In this document: positions 33,615-46,016 of the stretch, piece by piece | How the letters are laid out: every line of letters starts with the position of its first letter | Position numbering within the stretch: the first letter of the stretch is position 1 | Source of the DNA: Ursus arctos | Lineage: Eukaryota; Chordata; Mammalia; Carnivora; Ursidae | Direction of reading: 5' to 3' | DNA: 64,000 bases | Assembly: GCF_023065955.2 (NCBI RefSeq) | Contig: NW_026622786.1 | Location: 45,804,938 to 45,868,937, forward strand | Notes under the pieces: model-generated | Told to the model about the DNA's origin: nothing | Databases searched by the model: none | The model's input: the letters and a program-made list of their open reading frames with translations, nothing else | Translations under genes and position numbers: made by a program

Positions 33615-34602
33615 CTGTATATACACTGAAGCAAAAAGTTATTCTTAGAATGCTTTAAGAGAACATTTTGAAAGAGTCCCCATAATATATCTAAAGCTTC
33701 TCTCTTTGACACTTGCATTATTTGTTGTTCCTACCTACTGAGTAGACATATTTAGTTACTGAGAATAGTAAATTTCAAGTATGAATGACTAGGACCTTGT
33801 GTATCCCCACTTATGATGCATAATGCAATGGAAATGTCATTTTATTGGATGATGATGATGATTTGGTTTAAACCCTAGAAGCAAGAGCAATTAGTCTCAA
33901 GCCACGCTCCTGCCTGTGTTTGAAACATGATGTAGCAGTCTGCATCATGAACATAGTCCATGTGACCACTGGTTCACGTGCCATTTGTACTATAAAAAAA
34001 TATTCTGTTTGCTTCAAGTTATGACTAATGCTTTTAAATTTTTGGAAAGCTCGGTTAGCTAAAACAAGCCTGGCTGAAATGGAATATGGCAGGACTGCAC
34101 AAATTCTGTCAGGATATATATTTTTTTTAGAGAATGTGGGAAAAAACCTGCCAAGTGTGGTCCATCTGTTCACATATGAGTTCTTCAATATTAATAGGCT
34201 GGGCAATTAGGAGATTTATTTAATTAATCTTCATGGCTAGTGCATCAGGTAATAACAATTACCTTTACTCTTACCCCAGCAGTGCGGTTTAAAATGAGCG
34301 CAATTTGTGTTCAGAATATGATTTTAACGGATACTGGTACTCTGGCACATAAGCAATATTATAATGTTACCACTCACAGTGAAGCAAGTAAAAGAGAAAA
34401 TCAGAACTAGTCTGAGAGGGAACTGACTAGACCAACAAATACTTCTGACAACCTTGGTCCTAGAGCCATTTCTCCAGGACTGAATTTATGTAGATTGGTT
34501 TAGTGCTGCTAGAAGTTACGTGATTGGAAAATTGAGGTCCTTGAGAGCAGATAGCCATGGGTTCTAACCATCTTTACTATTTCCTATCCATCTCATATGG
34601 AT
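33615..34602. other. Unique sequence, nothing recognised
   Basis: No recognisable repeat. Opposed frames at 33868-34206 (minus) and 34028-34210 (plus) lack motifs. A short GAT repeat is at 33849-33861. Confidence 0.5.
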
Positions 34603-34620
34603 AAAAAATTATTAAATAAG

Positions 34621-34810
34621 GGGCGCCTGGGTGGCACAGCAGTTAAGCGTCTGTCTTCGGCTCAGGGCGTGATCCCGGCGTTATGGGATCGAGCCCCACA
34701 TCAGGCTCTTCTGCTATGAGCCTGCTTCTTTCTCTCCCACTCCCCCTGCTTGTGTTCCCTCTCTCGCTGGCTGTCTCTATCTCTGTCGAATAAATAAATA
34801 AAATCTTTAA
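34621..34810 (+). mobile_element. Young Can-SINE with perfect duplications
   Basis: A complete plus-strand young SINE from GGGGCGCCTGGGTGGCACAG to the AATAAATAAATAAAATCTTTAA tail. A perfect 18-bp duplication, AAAAAATTATTAAATAAG, lies at 34603-34620 and 34811-34828. A box (TGGCACAGCAG) and B box (GGATCGAGCCC) are intact in form. Recent insertion. Confidence 0.96.
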
Positions 34811-34849
34811 AAAAAATTATTAAATAAGAATAAAAACTACAAAAGGCCA

Positions 34850-34915
34850 TTGAACATGGATATAAATGTGCCTGGCACATAGTTTATATGCAATAAACAT
34901 TTTTTGAATTGTTAA
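34850..34915 (+). mobile_element. L2 3'-end remnant
   Basis: GTGCCTGGCACATAGTTTATATGCAATAAACATTTTTTGAATTG matches the L2 terminus. Confidence 0.6.
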
Positions 34916-35264
34916 ATAAAATGATGTATGTTATATATGCCTTCCAACATAGTGCTTCATACATGGAATCAGTACTATGTGAAAGTAGGGCTTTTTTAAA
35001 GGTAGAAAATAGAAAAGTAGATAAATACATAGATAAATGGGGTGAGAGAGAATGAAAAAGTAGGATCCCTTTTTGTCTAAAGCATCTCCACTACCTCCAT
35101 TTAAATTCTAATAGAAAGTTTCATTTGAGTTTTGAAATAATTTTGGCAATTATATGTGCTTCAAGGGAAGGATAACTTAGCATTTTATTGGATGCCCATA
35201 TGAATGAGACCTACCGAGTTGGGCGTATTATGTGACTTTTTTTACTTAAATTTAAAAACTTTTT

Positions 35265-35430
35265 GTGAGGTAGTTATTACACTGTTTTACAGGTTTTAAA
35301 ACATCTGAAACTAAGGATTGCTATCTTGCCTAGGGTCCTACAGATGTGCTGTAAGTACTAAAAGAAACTAGAGTAGAAGTGAGAACTGACCACAGATCTG
35401 CATGTGACTTCTTATTCTATCCTGCTATCC
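35265..35430 (+). mobile_element. MIR remnant
   Basis: TTTTACAGGTTTTAAAACATCTGAAACTAAGG, TTGCCTAGGGTCCTACAG and AGAGTAGAAGTGAGAACTGACCAC follow the order of the MIR 3' half with strong decay. Confidence 0.5.
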
Positions 35431-35724
35431 CATGGTGAAAACAAAATCATTTGAAATGCTAAGACTTCATTTACTGTCAATGGTCACTTCGGTAGCATTA
35501 ACCAAAGATAAAGAGAGAGACTAGTACCATTCACCAAAGAGAAGACAAAAATAAGAAACCTCTAGAAAAATGGTCTATAGAAAGGAAATAAAATCAAGCC
35601 GGCGAATACTTCACAGTTTTCCTTTGGGGTAAATAATCACCGTTTTTTCCTAGTCTTAACTGGAGCTTTTCAAAGTTTGAGCACTGCTTGGGTTTATAGT
35701 TTGACTCTACTACTTAGATACAAT

Positions 35725-36300
35725 GGTTAATGTTATCTGTCAGCTTGGCTAGACCTAGATGTTGCTGAAAAGGTATTTTTAAATGAAATTGTTTCATTTT
35801 TTTAATTATTTTTGAGAGAGAGCGAGAGCACATTCGTGAGGGGGGTGGGGTTGGAGGGGCAGAGGGAAAGAGAGTATCTTAAGTAGGCTCCACACCCGTC
35901 GTGGAGGCCAAAGGGCAGCTCCATCTCAGGACCCTGAAATCATGACCTGAGCTGAAATCAAGTTGTTTCCTTACCCAACTGAACCCCTCAGTCTCCCCTT
36001 AAATGAAATTGTTTTAATTGGTAGACTTTGAGTAAAGCAAATTACCCTCCATAACATGGGTGAGCTTTATACAATCAGTTAAGGCTTTAGGAGAACAAGA
36101 CTGAGGTCCCCCAAGGAAGAGTGAATTTTGCTTCTGGACTGCCTTTTGACTCAAGCTGCAGGATCAAGCTCTTTCCTGGGTCTCCAGACTTTGAGACTGT
36201 CCTGCAGATTTTAATCTGGACTTGCCAGTCCCCATAATTGTTTGAGTGAATTCCTTAAAATTTCTCCATATAAAGTCTTACAATTAAGTGCTATATATAT
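35725..36300 (+). mobile_element. MLT2 / ERVL-type LTR remnant, split by a SINE
   Basis: A solitary-LTR-like sequence: ATGGTTAATGTTATCTGTCAGCTTGGC, GGTAGACTTTGAGTAAAGCAAATTACCCTCC, GGGTGAGCTTTATACAATCAGTTAAGG, TCTTTCCTGGGTCTCC, CCTGCAGATTTT and TGAATTCCTTAAAATTTCTC, in the order of mammalian ERVL MLT2-class LTRs. It is an ancient non-coding remnant of an endogenous retrovirus-like element; no internal retroviral genes are present. The SINE at 35795-35998 interrupts it. The subfamily is not certain. Confidence 0.6.
35795..35998 (-). mobile_element. Older Can-SINE inside an LTR
   Basis: A minus-strand diverged SINE. A 16-bp duplication, TTAAATGAAATTGTTT, is at 35779-35794 and 35999-36014 and is still perfect despite the diverged SINE body. 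Confidence 0.88.
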
Positions 36301-37229
36301 GTTTGGTATTATTTCAAAGCATTTTGGAATATGCTTCCTGTTCCAAACTACCTGCTTAGCAGTTTCCTCCAGGGAAATCCTATCACAGTAAAACAGCCAT
36401 TTTTTGCTGAGAATATGGATCTTAAAATCTGAGGTCCTTGATGTTAAATATGAACTTATAAATTGCATTCATTTCTTTACCCCAATCCCTTAAGCATTTT
36501 CTTATTTCTTCTCCTGCCTGACATCTTCTAACATATAATTACAGATTTTCAACCCAAACAGGCTGCCTAATAATTAAAAACCTGAATTTTTTTTTCTTTT
36601 TTTTACTTAGCTGTACACAGGGCCCTTAGTGAAAGGAATCAGCACATTAAAATTAGATGCACACAGTGGTTTTATTTCCAAACGAAAAAGTATGACACAG
36701 TTTGAAGACCTTTAAAGTGACTGATGGTTTATTAGAGCACTTAGTGAAAAGCATATGTTCCCTGAGCTAGTTTTCTAACCAAAACTTTCAAAAAGTCAAA
36801 TAAGGATCAGAAAGTGGAAAAAAAAAAAAAAATCTTGGGTTGCAAAAGGCCCCATAAGAATTATACTATCTACTGCTTTTAAAATACAAAATTGATTGTA
36901 TCATTGTTAATTAGTCCTTTATTTTCTGTCTTTCAGATCACTCATTTTTAAAATCCTCTATCTTTGCCTGGTACCTTGTTGAACCTTTCCCCTGGAAATT
37001 TGGGTATAAAGAAAAAAATAGTTTTTGGTTCTATTTTTCATATTCTCTGAACTTATGCCAAAGTTATATGGATATAAGGATTTTTGGTGTGTGTATCTAA
37101 TTACATATATAAATCTAGGTTTGTACGTATTTTTAAAATTTGTATCAGTTGTGCAACATGGTTTGATATACATATATGTAGTGAAAAGACTACTGTGGTC
37201 AAGCTAATATGTCTTTTTAGATAATTACC
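36301..37229. other. Unique sequence, nothing recognised
   Basis: No gene or confident repeat. A short poly(A) run lies near 36819-36832. Confidence 0.5.
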
Positions 37230-37467
37230 CTTTTTTAAACATTATAGTTGAAATACAATGTTATATTAGCTTTAGGTATATAACATCATGAATCAACAAC
37301 TCTATACATTAAGCTATTGCTCACCATGAGTATAGTCACCATCTGTCATCACACAACATCAGCACAATATTATTGACTATTTCCCCCATGCTATGATTTT
37401 TATCGCAGTGACTTATTTATTTTACAACTGGAATTTTGTACCTCTTAATCCCTTCACCTTTTTCACC

Positions 37468-37473
<6 letters not shown>

Positions 37474-37504
<31 letters not shown>
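37474..37504. repeat. (TG)n microsatellite in L1 3' UTR
   Basis: About 15 uninterrupted TG units. Confidence 0.93.
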
Positions 37505-37505
<1 letters not shown>

Positions 37506-39960
37506 TAAGAACAACTAAAATCTACTCTCAACATATTATTCGTAGTGTTCAATACAATTTTAACTATAGCCAACATGTTATCCATCATATTTCTAGACCT
37601 ATTAATCCCACATAACTGCAACTTTGTACCCTTAGAGCAACATCTCCTCACTTCCCCCACACCCAGTACCAGTAGCAGTCTACTATGTTAAAGTCTTTGA
37701 GTTCAGCTTTTTTAGAGTCTACATATCACTGAGATCACGCAGTATTTGTCTTTCTGTGCCTTGTTTATTTCACTTAGCATAATGTCCTCCAGGTTTCTTC
37801 ATGTCTCAAATGACAGGATTCCCTTTTTTAAGCCGGAATAACGTTCTATTTTATATATTTATCACTTCTTTATCTTTTTATCCACTGATGGACACTTAGT
37901 TGCACAAGGGTTTCTTTTTTTTCCCGTATACTCACCACTTGTCTTTTTTAATAGTCATTTTAAAGGTGTGAGGTGATCTTTCATTGTAGTTTTGATTTAG
38001 ATTTCCATGATGATTAGTGACTTTGAACATCTTCTTCTGTACCTGTTAACCATTTCTATGTCTTCTTTGGAGAAATATCCAGGTACTTTACTCATTTTTA
38101 ATTGGTTTTTTGTTTTCTTACTATTTATTTTCTTACTGTTGAGTTCTTTGTGTTCCTTATATATTTTGGAAATTAACCCCTTATCAGATATATGGTTTGC
38201 AAATATATTCTCCCATTCTTTAAGTTGTCATTTTACTCTGTTGATTGTTTTCTCTGTTGTGCAGAAGCTTTTTGATATCCATTTGTCTATTTTTGCTTTT
38301 GTTGCCTCTGCTTTTGGTGTCATACCCATGAATTCATTGCCAAGACAAATATCATAAAGCTTTTCCCCTATGTTTTCCTCTAGTAGATTTATATTTTAGG
38401 TCTTACATTTAAGTTTTTAATTTACTTTGAGTTGATTTTGGTGGGAGTGAGATACGGGTCCAATTTTATTTTTCTGCATGTGAATAATCAGTTTTCCCAA
38501 CATTTACTGAAGTGATTGCCATTTCCCCATCATGTATTTTTGGAACCTTTGTCAAAAATCAATGACCATAAATATGTGTATTTATTTCTGGATTCTCTAT
38601 TCTATTCTGTTGGTCTGTATGTTTACCATGATGTTTTGATTGCTATTGATTGGTAGTTTATTTTGAAATCAGGTTGTGTGATGCCTCCAGCTTTGTACTT
38701 TTTGCTCAAGATTACTTTGGCTTTTGATGGTCTTTTGTGTTCTTGTATAAATTTTAGTATAATTCATTCTAGTTCTGTGAAAAATGCCATTTGGATTTTG
38801 ATAGGGATAGTATTGAATCTGTTGATCTTTTTGAGTAGTATAGATTTTAACAATACTAATTTTTCTAATCCATGAACATGGGATATCTTTCTACTTGTGC
38901 ATTCTTCAATATCTTTCATAAATCTCTCATAGTTTTCTATGTACAGGTCCTTCACTTTGGTTAAATTTATTCCTAGGCATTTCACTGTTTTTGATGAAAT
39001 TATTAATGAAATTGTTTTCATAATTTCTTTTTTAGAGAATGCATTGTAAGTGTATTGCAATGCAACTAAATTTTTGTATGTTGATTTTATATCCTTGCTA
39101 CTTTACTGAATTTATGCTAAAATTTTTAGTGGAGTCTTTAAGGTTTTCTTTATAAAAGACTATGTCTTATGCAAACAGAAGTAATTTTACTCTTCCCTTC
39201 CTGTGATTTGGATGCACTTTATTTTCTTGCCTGATTGCTCTGTCTTATATTTCCTGCACTATATTGAACAGAAGTGGCCTGAGTGGGCATCCTTGTATTT
39301 TTCTTGATAGGGAAAGCATTCAACTTTTCAGCCTTGAGTATCATGTTAGCAAGGTCATGCATGGCCTTTATTATGATGAAGTCATCAATCTATACCTCTC
39401 TCATTGAGAATTTTTATTATGAAAGAGTATTGAATTTGGTTAAATTCTTTTTTTGCATCTATTGCAATGATCATATGGTATTACACTTTCAGTTAGTGAG
39501 ATGTATCACAATTAAGGTTTGCATTTATTTATTCATCCTTACATTCCAGGGATAAATCACACTTGGTGGTGGTATATGATCCTTTTAATATGCTATTGAG
39601 TTTGGTTTGCTAAGATTTTGTTGAGGATATTTGAATTCATATTCATCGGGCGTATTGGTATGGAATTCATATTCATTGGGCATATTGGTATGGACAAGTG
39701 TACTTGTCCAGCTTTGGTATGAGAATAACCCTGGCCTTGTAAAATGAGTTTGAAAGTGTCCGCACTTCAACATTTTGGAAGAGTTTGAGTAAGATTGGCA
39801 TTAGCTCTTATTTAAATGTTTGGTGGAATTCACCAATGAAGCTCTGAGATTTGGGGTCTTTTTGGTTGTGTTTTTGTTTTTGAGGGGCTGGAGGGGGGGC
39901 TTTCCAATACTGGTTCAGTCTCCTTATTTGATATATGCCTGTTTAAACTCCCTACCTCCT

Positions 39961-40165
39961 GGGGGCATCTGGGTAGTCCAGTCAGTTAAGCACCTGCCTA
40001 CAGCTCAGGTCATGATCCTGAGGTCCTGGGATTGAGCTGTGCATCAGGGGCCATGCTCAGTGGGGAGTCTGCTTCTCCCTCTCTCTCTCTGCCCCTCCCC
40101 CTGAATTGTGTGCTCTCTCTCTCTCTCTTGCTCACTTTCTCTCAAATAAACAAATATTAAAAAAA
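39961..40165 (+). mobile_element. Older Can-SINE inside ancient L1
   Basis: A plus-strand SINE with a GGGGGCATCTGGGTAGTCCAG-like head, a (CT)n-rich region and an AATAAACAAATATTAAA tail. 17-bp duplications TAAACTYCCTACCTCCT-like lie at 39944-39960 and 40166-40182 with one mismatch. Confidence 0.9.
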
Positions 40166-42050
40166 TAAACTTCCTACCTCCTCATGATTCTGTCTTAGTA
40201 CTTTGTATGCTTCTAGGAATTTATCCATTTATTCTAACTTATCGTATTTGTTGGTGTGTAAATGTTCATGGTAGTCTCATGATCATTTGCATATCTGTAT
40301 TATCTGTTGTAATGTCTCTTCTGTCACTTACAATTTATTTGCAGCTTTTTTTTTCTTTAGGTTAGCTAAAGGTTTGTCAATTTAATTTTTGTTTTCAAAA
40401 CCAACTCTGTTTTACTGATCTTTCCTATTCTTTTTCTGGTCTGTATTTGTTTCTGTTATGATCTTTATTATTCCCTTCATTCTGATAACTTTAGGTTTAG
40501 TGTGGCTTTTTTTGTTATTGAGGTATAAAGCTAGGCTGTTTAAGAACTTTTTTTTTCTTCATGTAGGCACTTCTTGCTATAAACTTCCCTCTTAGAACTA
40601 TTTTTGTTGCATCCTGTAATATTTGGTATGTTGTTCTTACATTTAACTTTGTCTCCACATATTTTTTTATTTCCCTTTTGATTTCTTCTTTGACGCATTT
40701 GTTCAGGATTATGTTAAGTTCCATATACTTATGAATTATTGAATTTTCCTCTTTTACTGATGTCTAGTTTCATACCAGTGTGGCTGGAAAAGATACTTGA
40801 TATGTTTTCAGTCTTCTTAAATTTGTTAAGAGCTAGTTTTTTTGCCTAACATTTATCCTATCTTGGAGAATATTCCATGTGCAGTGGAAAAGAATGTTCA
40901 TCGTGTTGCTATTGGATGCACCATTATGTAATCTGTTAGATTCATCTCATCCATAATGTTGTTCATGTCTGCTGTTTCGTCTTGCATATTTTGTCTGTAG
41001 GATCTATTCATCATGAGAGTGAAGTATCAGAGTCTCCTACTATTTGGGTCTCTTTCTCTATTATGTAATATTAGCTTTATATATTTAGGTGTTCCAGTTT
41101 ATGGTGCATCTATATTTATGGTTGTTTATCTTCTTGATGAATTGACCCCTTTAGCATTACATAGTAACCTTCCTTGTCTCTTGTGACCGTTTTTGACTTA
41201 AAGTTTATTTTGTCTAAGTATACACCTACTCTTTTTTGTTTACCCTTAGCATTCAATATCTTTTTCATCCCTTAATTTATAGCACATATGTTTCCTTAAA
41301 GCAGAAGTGAATCTCATAGGCAACATATTATTGGAGCTTAATTTTTTTATCCATTCAAACACTCTATATATTTTAATTGTTTTGTAGTTTGTTTCTTTGT
41401 TTCTTTTTCTTTCTCTTGTTCCCTTGTGATTTTTTTTGGGGGGGGGGAGTAGTACGCTTCCCTTTTTCATTATCTTTTGTACATTTACTACAGGTTTTTA
41501 ATTGTTTTTACCAGTTTTTTAATAGTCTTACAGAAAACATAAGTCTATTATAAGCTGAGAACAACTTAAGTTTGACCATACAGAAAAATTAATACTTCAA
41601 CTTACTCTCCTAGCACGATTTATTATTTGTTATAGTTTACATGTTTTATGTATTGTGTATCCATTAACAAATTATTATACCTATAGTTATTTTGATACTT
41701 TTTATCTCTTAACTTTTATATCAAAGTTAAAAGTGATTTATGCACCACCACTACAGTATTAGAATATTATGAATTTGATTACATTCTTACCTTTACTGTG
41801 AGTTTTATATTTTCATATTATTACATTTTTGGTTAATATCCTTTCATTTCAACTTAAAGAACTCCTTTTGGTATTTCTTGTAGGGAAGGTCTAGTGGTAA
41901 TGAACTCATACAGCTTTTGTTTGGAATCTTATATCTCTTTAACTTCTCATGTTGTTCATTTATTATTTTACTGATTTTGTTGTAACTCATTGAACTCTTT
42001 TAAAATAATTATATTGAATTTTTTGTCTGATAGTCCATAGATCTCTATTT

Positions 42051-42212
42051 GTTTTTGTTTTTGTTTTGCTTTTTAGAGAGAAGGGGCAGAGGGAGATGGA
42101 GAATCTTAAGTAGGCTCCATGCCCAGCTCAGAGCCCACCCTGGGGCTTGATCTCAATCCTGAGCTGAAATCAAGAGTTGGACACTTAACTAACTGAGCCA
42201 CCCAAGTGCCCC
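42051..42212 (-). mobile_element. Older short Can-SINE inside ancient L1
   Basis: A minus-strand diverged SINE with (GTTTTT)n tail. A perfect 13-bp duplication, TAGATCTCTATTT, is at 42038-42050 and 42213-42225. Confidence 0.88.
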
Positions 42213-42319
42213 TAGATCTCTATTTCTTTAGGGTTAGTTAGTGGTGCTTAATCTTGTTCCATCGATAGTGTGTTTCTCTGATTATTTGTTATACTTGTGG
42301 CCTTGCATTGGTGTCTGCA

Positions 42320-42910
42320 CATTTGAAGAAGTAGGCACCTCTACATCTTTACAGGCTGGCTTTGGCAGGGAAAGCCCGTCACTAGTCAGCCCATCAGATT
42401 CTGGGAGAGCCATCTAGATTCTGGGAGGACCATCTACATTCTGGGGTCTACAGATAGGCTGATCTGGTGCCTGGGTCCATGGGAATGGGTCTGGAGTCTG
42501 TCCGCTGGGGTAAGTCTGATGCTTTCATGTAAAGGACAGGCTTGTCACTTGATTCTGTGGCCTAACAGAGGCGTCCATAGGTGTGTTTGGATCTTGAGTC
42601 TCTGGGTGCCATCCTGGCACCAGGGACTAGTGGAGTGAGCCCTTTATGTGGGTTTGTGAGATCAGGCCTTGTGACTAGATCCAAAAAGGTGGGCCTGGGC
42701 CCTGTGTTCATAGGGGCCAATTGAAAGCCTGTGTCCACAGGAGACAGCCTGGTGCTGGGGAGACCCTTGAGTGTGAGTCCATAGGGGCTGGCTAGCCACT
42801 GGCCTGGGCCTGATGCCTTGGTCCAAGGTTATGGGCTGGGTCCTGAGCCTACAGGGGCTGGCCTAGGTCTGGAGTTTACTGGGGCAGACTTGGTGCTGGG
42901 GTCCACGTCA
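42320..42910 (-). repeat. GC-rich imperfect repeats in ancient L1 5' UTR
   Basis: Many degenerate units built around GGGGCTGGCCTGG, GGTCCA and GGTGCTGGG motifs recur every 30-60 bp. These resemble the repetitive 5' UTR of older mammalian L1s and stand out against the AT-rich surroundings. Confidence 0.6.
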
Positions 42911-43389
42911 AAGTCAAGTGTTCATTTCCTTCTCTGATGAGAATGTGCCTCTCTTGACACTGGGCTGCCTGGACTTGGAGGAGGAGTGCTATGAATAATA
43001 TGAGATTGTCCTTCCCACCTTTTTCAATGCATTTTTAATTTGTTCTCCACTGAGATGCTATAACTCTGACCTGGAATTTTTAACTCTTGTAAAGGTATTT
43101 TTGAGTGTGGATAGTTTTTCAAATTGATGTTTCTGTGAGAGGACAAGCATTGTAAACTCCTATTCTACCACCTCACTGTCATTGCTTCTCTGATATGAGT
43201 CTTTAATAGAACTAACATACCATGCCATGGATAGATAGAAATTTCTTAAAGACATGCCTCATCTCTAAGCATGAGCAAGCTCTTTGTGTTCTTCCCAATT
43301 TAGGAGTGATGTCAAAATCAATTTATGTGTAAATGATATAAGAATATGAAAGTATAGGTTTCTAGAGATGAAGGAAAAATTCAAGTCTC

Positions 43390-43640
43390 TTAGCAATGGT
43401 TAGTAGCTATATACTCCAGGTTTCTAGACTGTATTCTAGACATCTATATGTTCTACATACAATCTTAAAATTAATATGTTCACAAGTGAAATTATCATCT
43501 TTTCCCCAGGTTCACATTGGATTTTATTAATTTACCATACCCCAAATCTCAAGCCATAAACTCCTATATCTCTTCTTTTCTCAAACTTAATATAAGCTTT
43601 CAAATCATGTTAATTCTAATTTCAAAAGTTTTCCCAAACT
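43390..43640 (+). mobile_element. L2 remnant
   Basis: Sense L2-like blocks: GACTGTATTCTAGACATCTATATG, ATCATCTTTTCCCCAGG, CTCCTATATCTCTTC. Strongly diverged. Confidence 0.4.
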
Positions 43641-44766
43641 AGCCATTATTGTACATCTTTATTGCCATTATCTTAATAGATGATAGTAAATAGTTTCAAA
43701 AAATGTCTGGTACAGTGGCAAGTGGAAATTTGCCATCAAGCATCATGTAGATATCATTTATATTCTTTCTCATTAAGAAAAATTTTCCCCAGATATCTAC
43801 TTCTATTAAAATTTTGGACAGGATGACAGAGGAGCAATAATAAATAACTTCATTTATCCTGCTCAAATTCTGGATGAATTGAGAGATGGACAAACTCATA
43901 AGATGGAAATCAATTTGCAACTTTATTAATAACGGTAGAAAGGAGGAACAGGTTTAGATGTGTGCTAACAATGGACTTCTTAATACTGAATCTCAGAATT
44001 AGACAGACTACCATATTAGAAATCTGTTGTCAAACTTCCCATTGCAGCCAGCTCAGTAACTTACAGCGGAAGGCAACAAAACAGTATGTTTGTTTCCTGC
44101 AGGAAGCTGTTTCAGAAGAGAAAGTGGATTGAATTACTCTGTTTCTTTCCCAAGATGTTTAGGTTATTTTATTCCACTTCCCTGGACAGTAGTAAGGGAT
44201 AGCACATAGAAGCTGGGTTACTTACAGGAATAGGGGAAGGAAGTGTTCCACGAATATCATGACTGAAGATGACTCAATTCCTGGTCCAGGCTACCTGGAG
44301 TTGGCCACACTGTGTAGTTAAGGGCACAATCTTCCAAACTGCCATGTTTAAGACTTCTAACCCCATCTGCAAACAGTTAAGATTCAACCATGAAGAAGGA
44401 AGAGTTCACACAAGTTCATGCTCACTTCTGACACCAACTGCAGTCTGAGCATTTCTCAAAACCACCCTTGGATTTCATAATTTGATAGAAAGCCTTATAG
44501 AACTTACTGAAGCATCTTATATTTATGGTTACAATGTTTATAAGAAAAAGATGTAGAGATTCACCAAATGAAGAAATACAGAGGGCAGAGTCTAGGAGCA
44601 TACCAGATGCAAGACTTCTGTTGTCCCCCAGCTATGCTACTCTCTCAGGATCAATGTGTGCTAGTACACATAGAGCACTGCCAACTCTGGAAACATACAC
44701 GTTTTGGTAAGCAGAGTTTTTGAGGTTTTATTATGTAGCCATGATTGATTACCCTTGTTTTAACTT
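43641..44766. other. Unique sequence, nothing recognised
   Basis: No confident repeat or exon. Frames at 43696-43920 (minus) and 44525-44710 (plus) have no motif and no adequate splice signals. Confidence 0.5.
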
Positions 44767-44787
44767 TAAAACATGCTTGTTTTTTTA

Positions 44788-45000
44788 TTATTTTATTTAT
44801 TTATTTTTTTAAAATATTTTATTTATTTATTTGACAGAGATAGAGACAGCCAGCGAGAGACGGAACACAAGCAGGGGGAGTGGGAGAGGAAGAAGCAGGC
44901 TCCCAGCAGAGGAGCCTGATGTGGGGCTCGATCCCATAATGCTGGGATCACGCCCTGAGCCGAAGGCAGGCGCTTAACCGCTGTGCCACCCAGGTGCCCC
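44788..45000 (-). mobile_element. Young Can-SINE with perfect duplications
   Basis: A complete minus-strand young SINE. A long T/A-rich tail is at 44788-44835 and the head ends at 45000. A perfect duplication of about 21 bp (TAAAACATGCTTG plus T-run plus A) is at 44767-44787 and 45001-45021. Likely recent. Confidence 0.95.
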
Positions 45001-45021
45001 TAAAACATGCTTGTTTTTTTA

Positions 45022-45489
45022 AACCGAACTCAGTCTCTAGGTTAACTAGTCATGCATGATCCAACGGTCTTATCCTAAATCATGTGGTTGGGCTTTCTGA
45101 TGTGGCTGGCTCAATCCTGAGTCATCTCTTGAGAGTAAACTATCAGGTGTGGTCCAATGGGCCTGCCATGAAAAACTGGGAGGAAAAAAAAAAAAAAGAT
45201 TTCCTATTACTCAGGAAATTCCAGGGATTTAAAAAGTTATCTCCTAAGAGCTGGGAACAGAGGCCAGATTTTCTTTGGAAAAGGCCAAATTTCTTACTAT
45301 TACATAAGGGCTAATAATATCACTTCTAAACTGCTCTAGTGGTATTCTGATTTCCTAGCCACCCAACCTTTTTCACTTTTAAGATCATTAACCACACTAT
45401 TTATAGAGTTATGTTTCTCCATCAGAGGATGAGGAAAAAGGAAGGAAGGTAGAAGTATATTAGACTTGCTCATGTCATTCATTCTTTTG
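45022..45489. other. Unique sequence, nothing recognised
   Basis: No recognisable element. The plus-strand frame at 45084-45314 has no motif. Confidence 0.5.
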
Positions 45490-45740
45490 CTTTAAGTACC
45501 TTTCTGTCCCTGGTTTCCATTTCCTTTTTGGTATATAATATCCTCTAAAATCCATCTGACTTACTGTCCCAGTTCCTAACATTCCCTTATGGGCCCATTC
45601 TGCATTTCCAGGGAATGATCTATCACTCTTCACTGGGATGGTCACTGTTCCCTGGATATTCTACTACTTGTGACTCAGTCTGTTGGTACATGGTGTTGCT
45701 TATGCCTAGGATGTCCTTCATCTTTGTGTTTCTTTGTTCA
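45490..45740 (+). mobile_element. L2 remnant
   Basis: A pyrimidine-rich sense L2-like stretch includes TTGCTTATGCCTAGGATGTCCTTCATCTTTG, corresponding to the 'gcctggaatgctcttcccc' part of L2. Very diverged. Confidence 0.4.
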
Positions 45741-45789
45741 TTAAACTTTCAGTTTCCAATATATTAACAGCATATAGTAAGGGTAGTAT

Positions 45790-46003
45790 ATTAGTAAGGG
45801 TGGACTAATTGTTACAACAAACAGCCCCAAAATATCATTGACTAAGCATAATACAAAAATGTATTCACACCATTGAGTATTTGGGAGGCTGCCTTCTATG
45901 TGGTAATTCAGGAATCGAGGCTCTTTTTATCTCAGTACTGTGATATTCTGAGACAACCCTCAGAGTCCTCCACTGGATCTTTCATAGTCAATCATGTGTT
46001 AAG
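45790..46003. mobile_element. Unidentified ancient repeat
   Basis: TTACAACAAACAGCCCCAAAATATCATTGACTAAGCATAATAC resembles a common old mammalian repeat (the 'acaaccccaaaatctcagtggcttaa' type), but I cannot assign the family with confidence. Confidence 0.3.
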
Positions 46004-46016
46004 AAAATAAAGATCA

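Larger units (their letters stand above)
37230..43190 (-). mobile_element. Ancient near-full-length L1 (L1MA/L1MB-like)
   Basis: A minus-strand L1 that starts with an old-type 3' end (ATTATAGTTGAAATACAATGTTATATTAGC) and runs through ORF2-derived sequence. RT-region segments are at 38764-39600, and endonuclease-like segments near 41000-41300. It ends in a GC-richer 5' UTR at 42250-43190. Two SINEs account for about 0.4 kb, so the L1 itself is about 5.5 kb. Very diverged, with every frame broken. A recognisable ORF1 was not found. The sequences GTCTTTTTAG (left) and GTCTTTAATAG (right) might be a decayed target duplication. Confidence 0.8.

Noticed and set aside
34621..34810. tRNA gene suggested by A and B boxes
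   Set aside because: The boxes belong to the tRNA-derived head of a Can-SINE; the cloverleaf is not maintained and the copy has a SINE tail and target duplications.
35725..36300. Intact endogenous retrovirus
   Set aside because: Only solitary LTR-like remnants (MLT2-like here, MLT1-like at 47931-48398) are present; no gag, pol or env segments were seen next to them.
37474..37504. Regularly spaced short repeats as a CRISPR array
   Set aside because: These and the other TG/CA, GA and TA runs are ordinary microsatellites with no spacer structure. The window is mammalian nuclear DNA.
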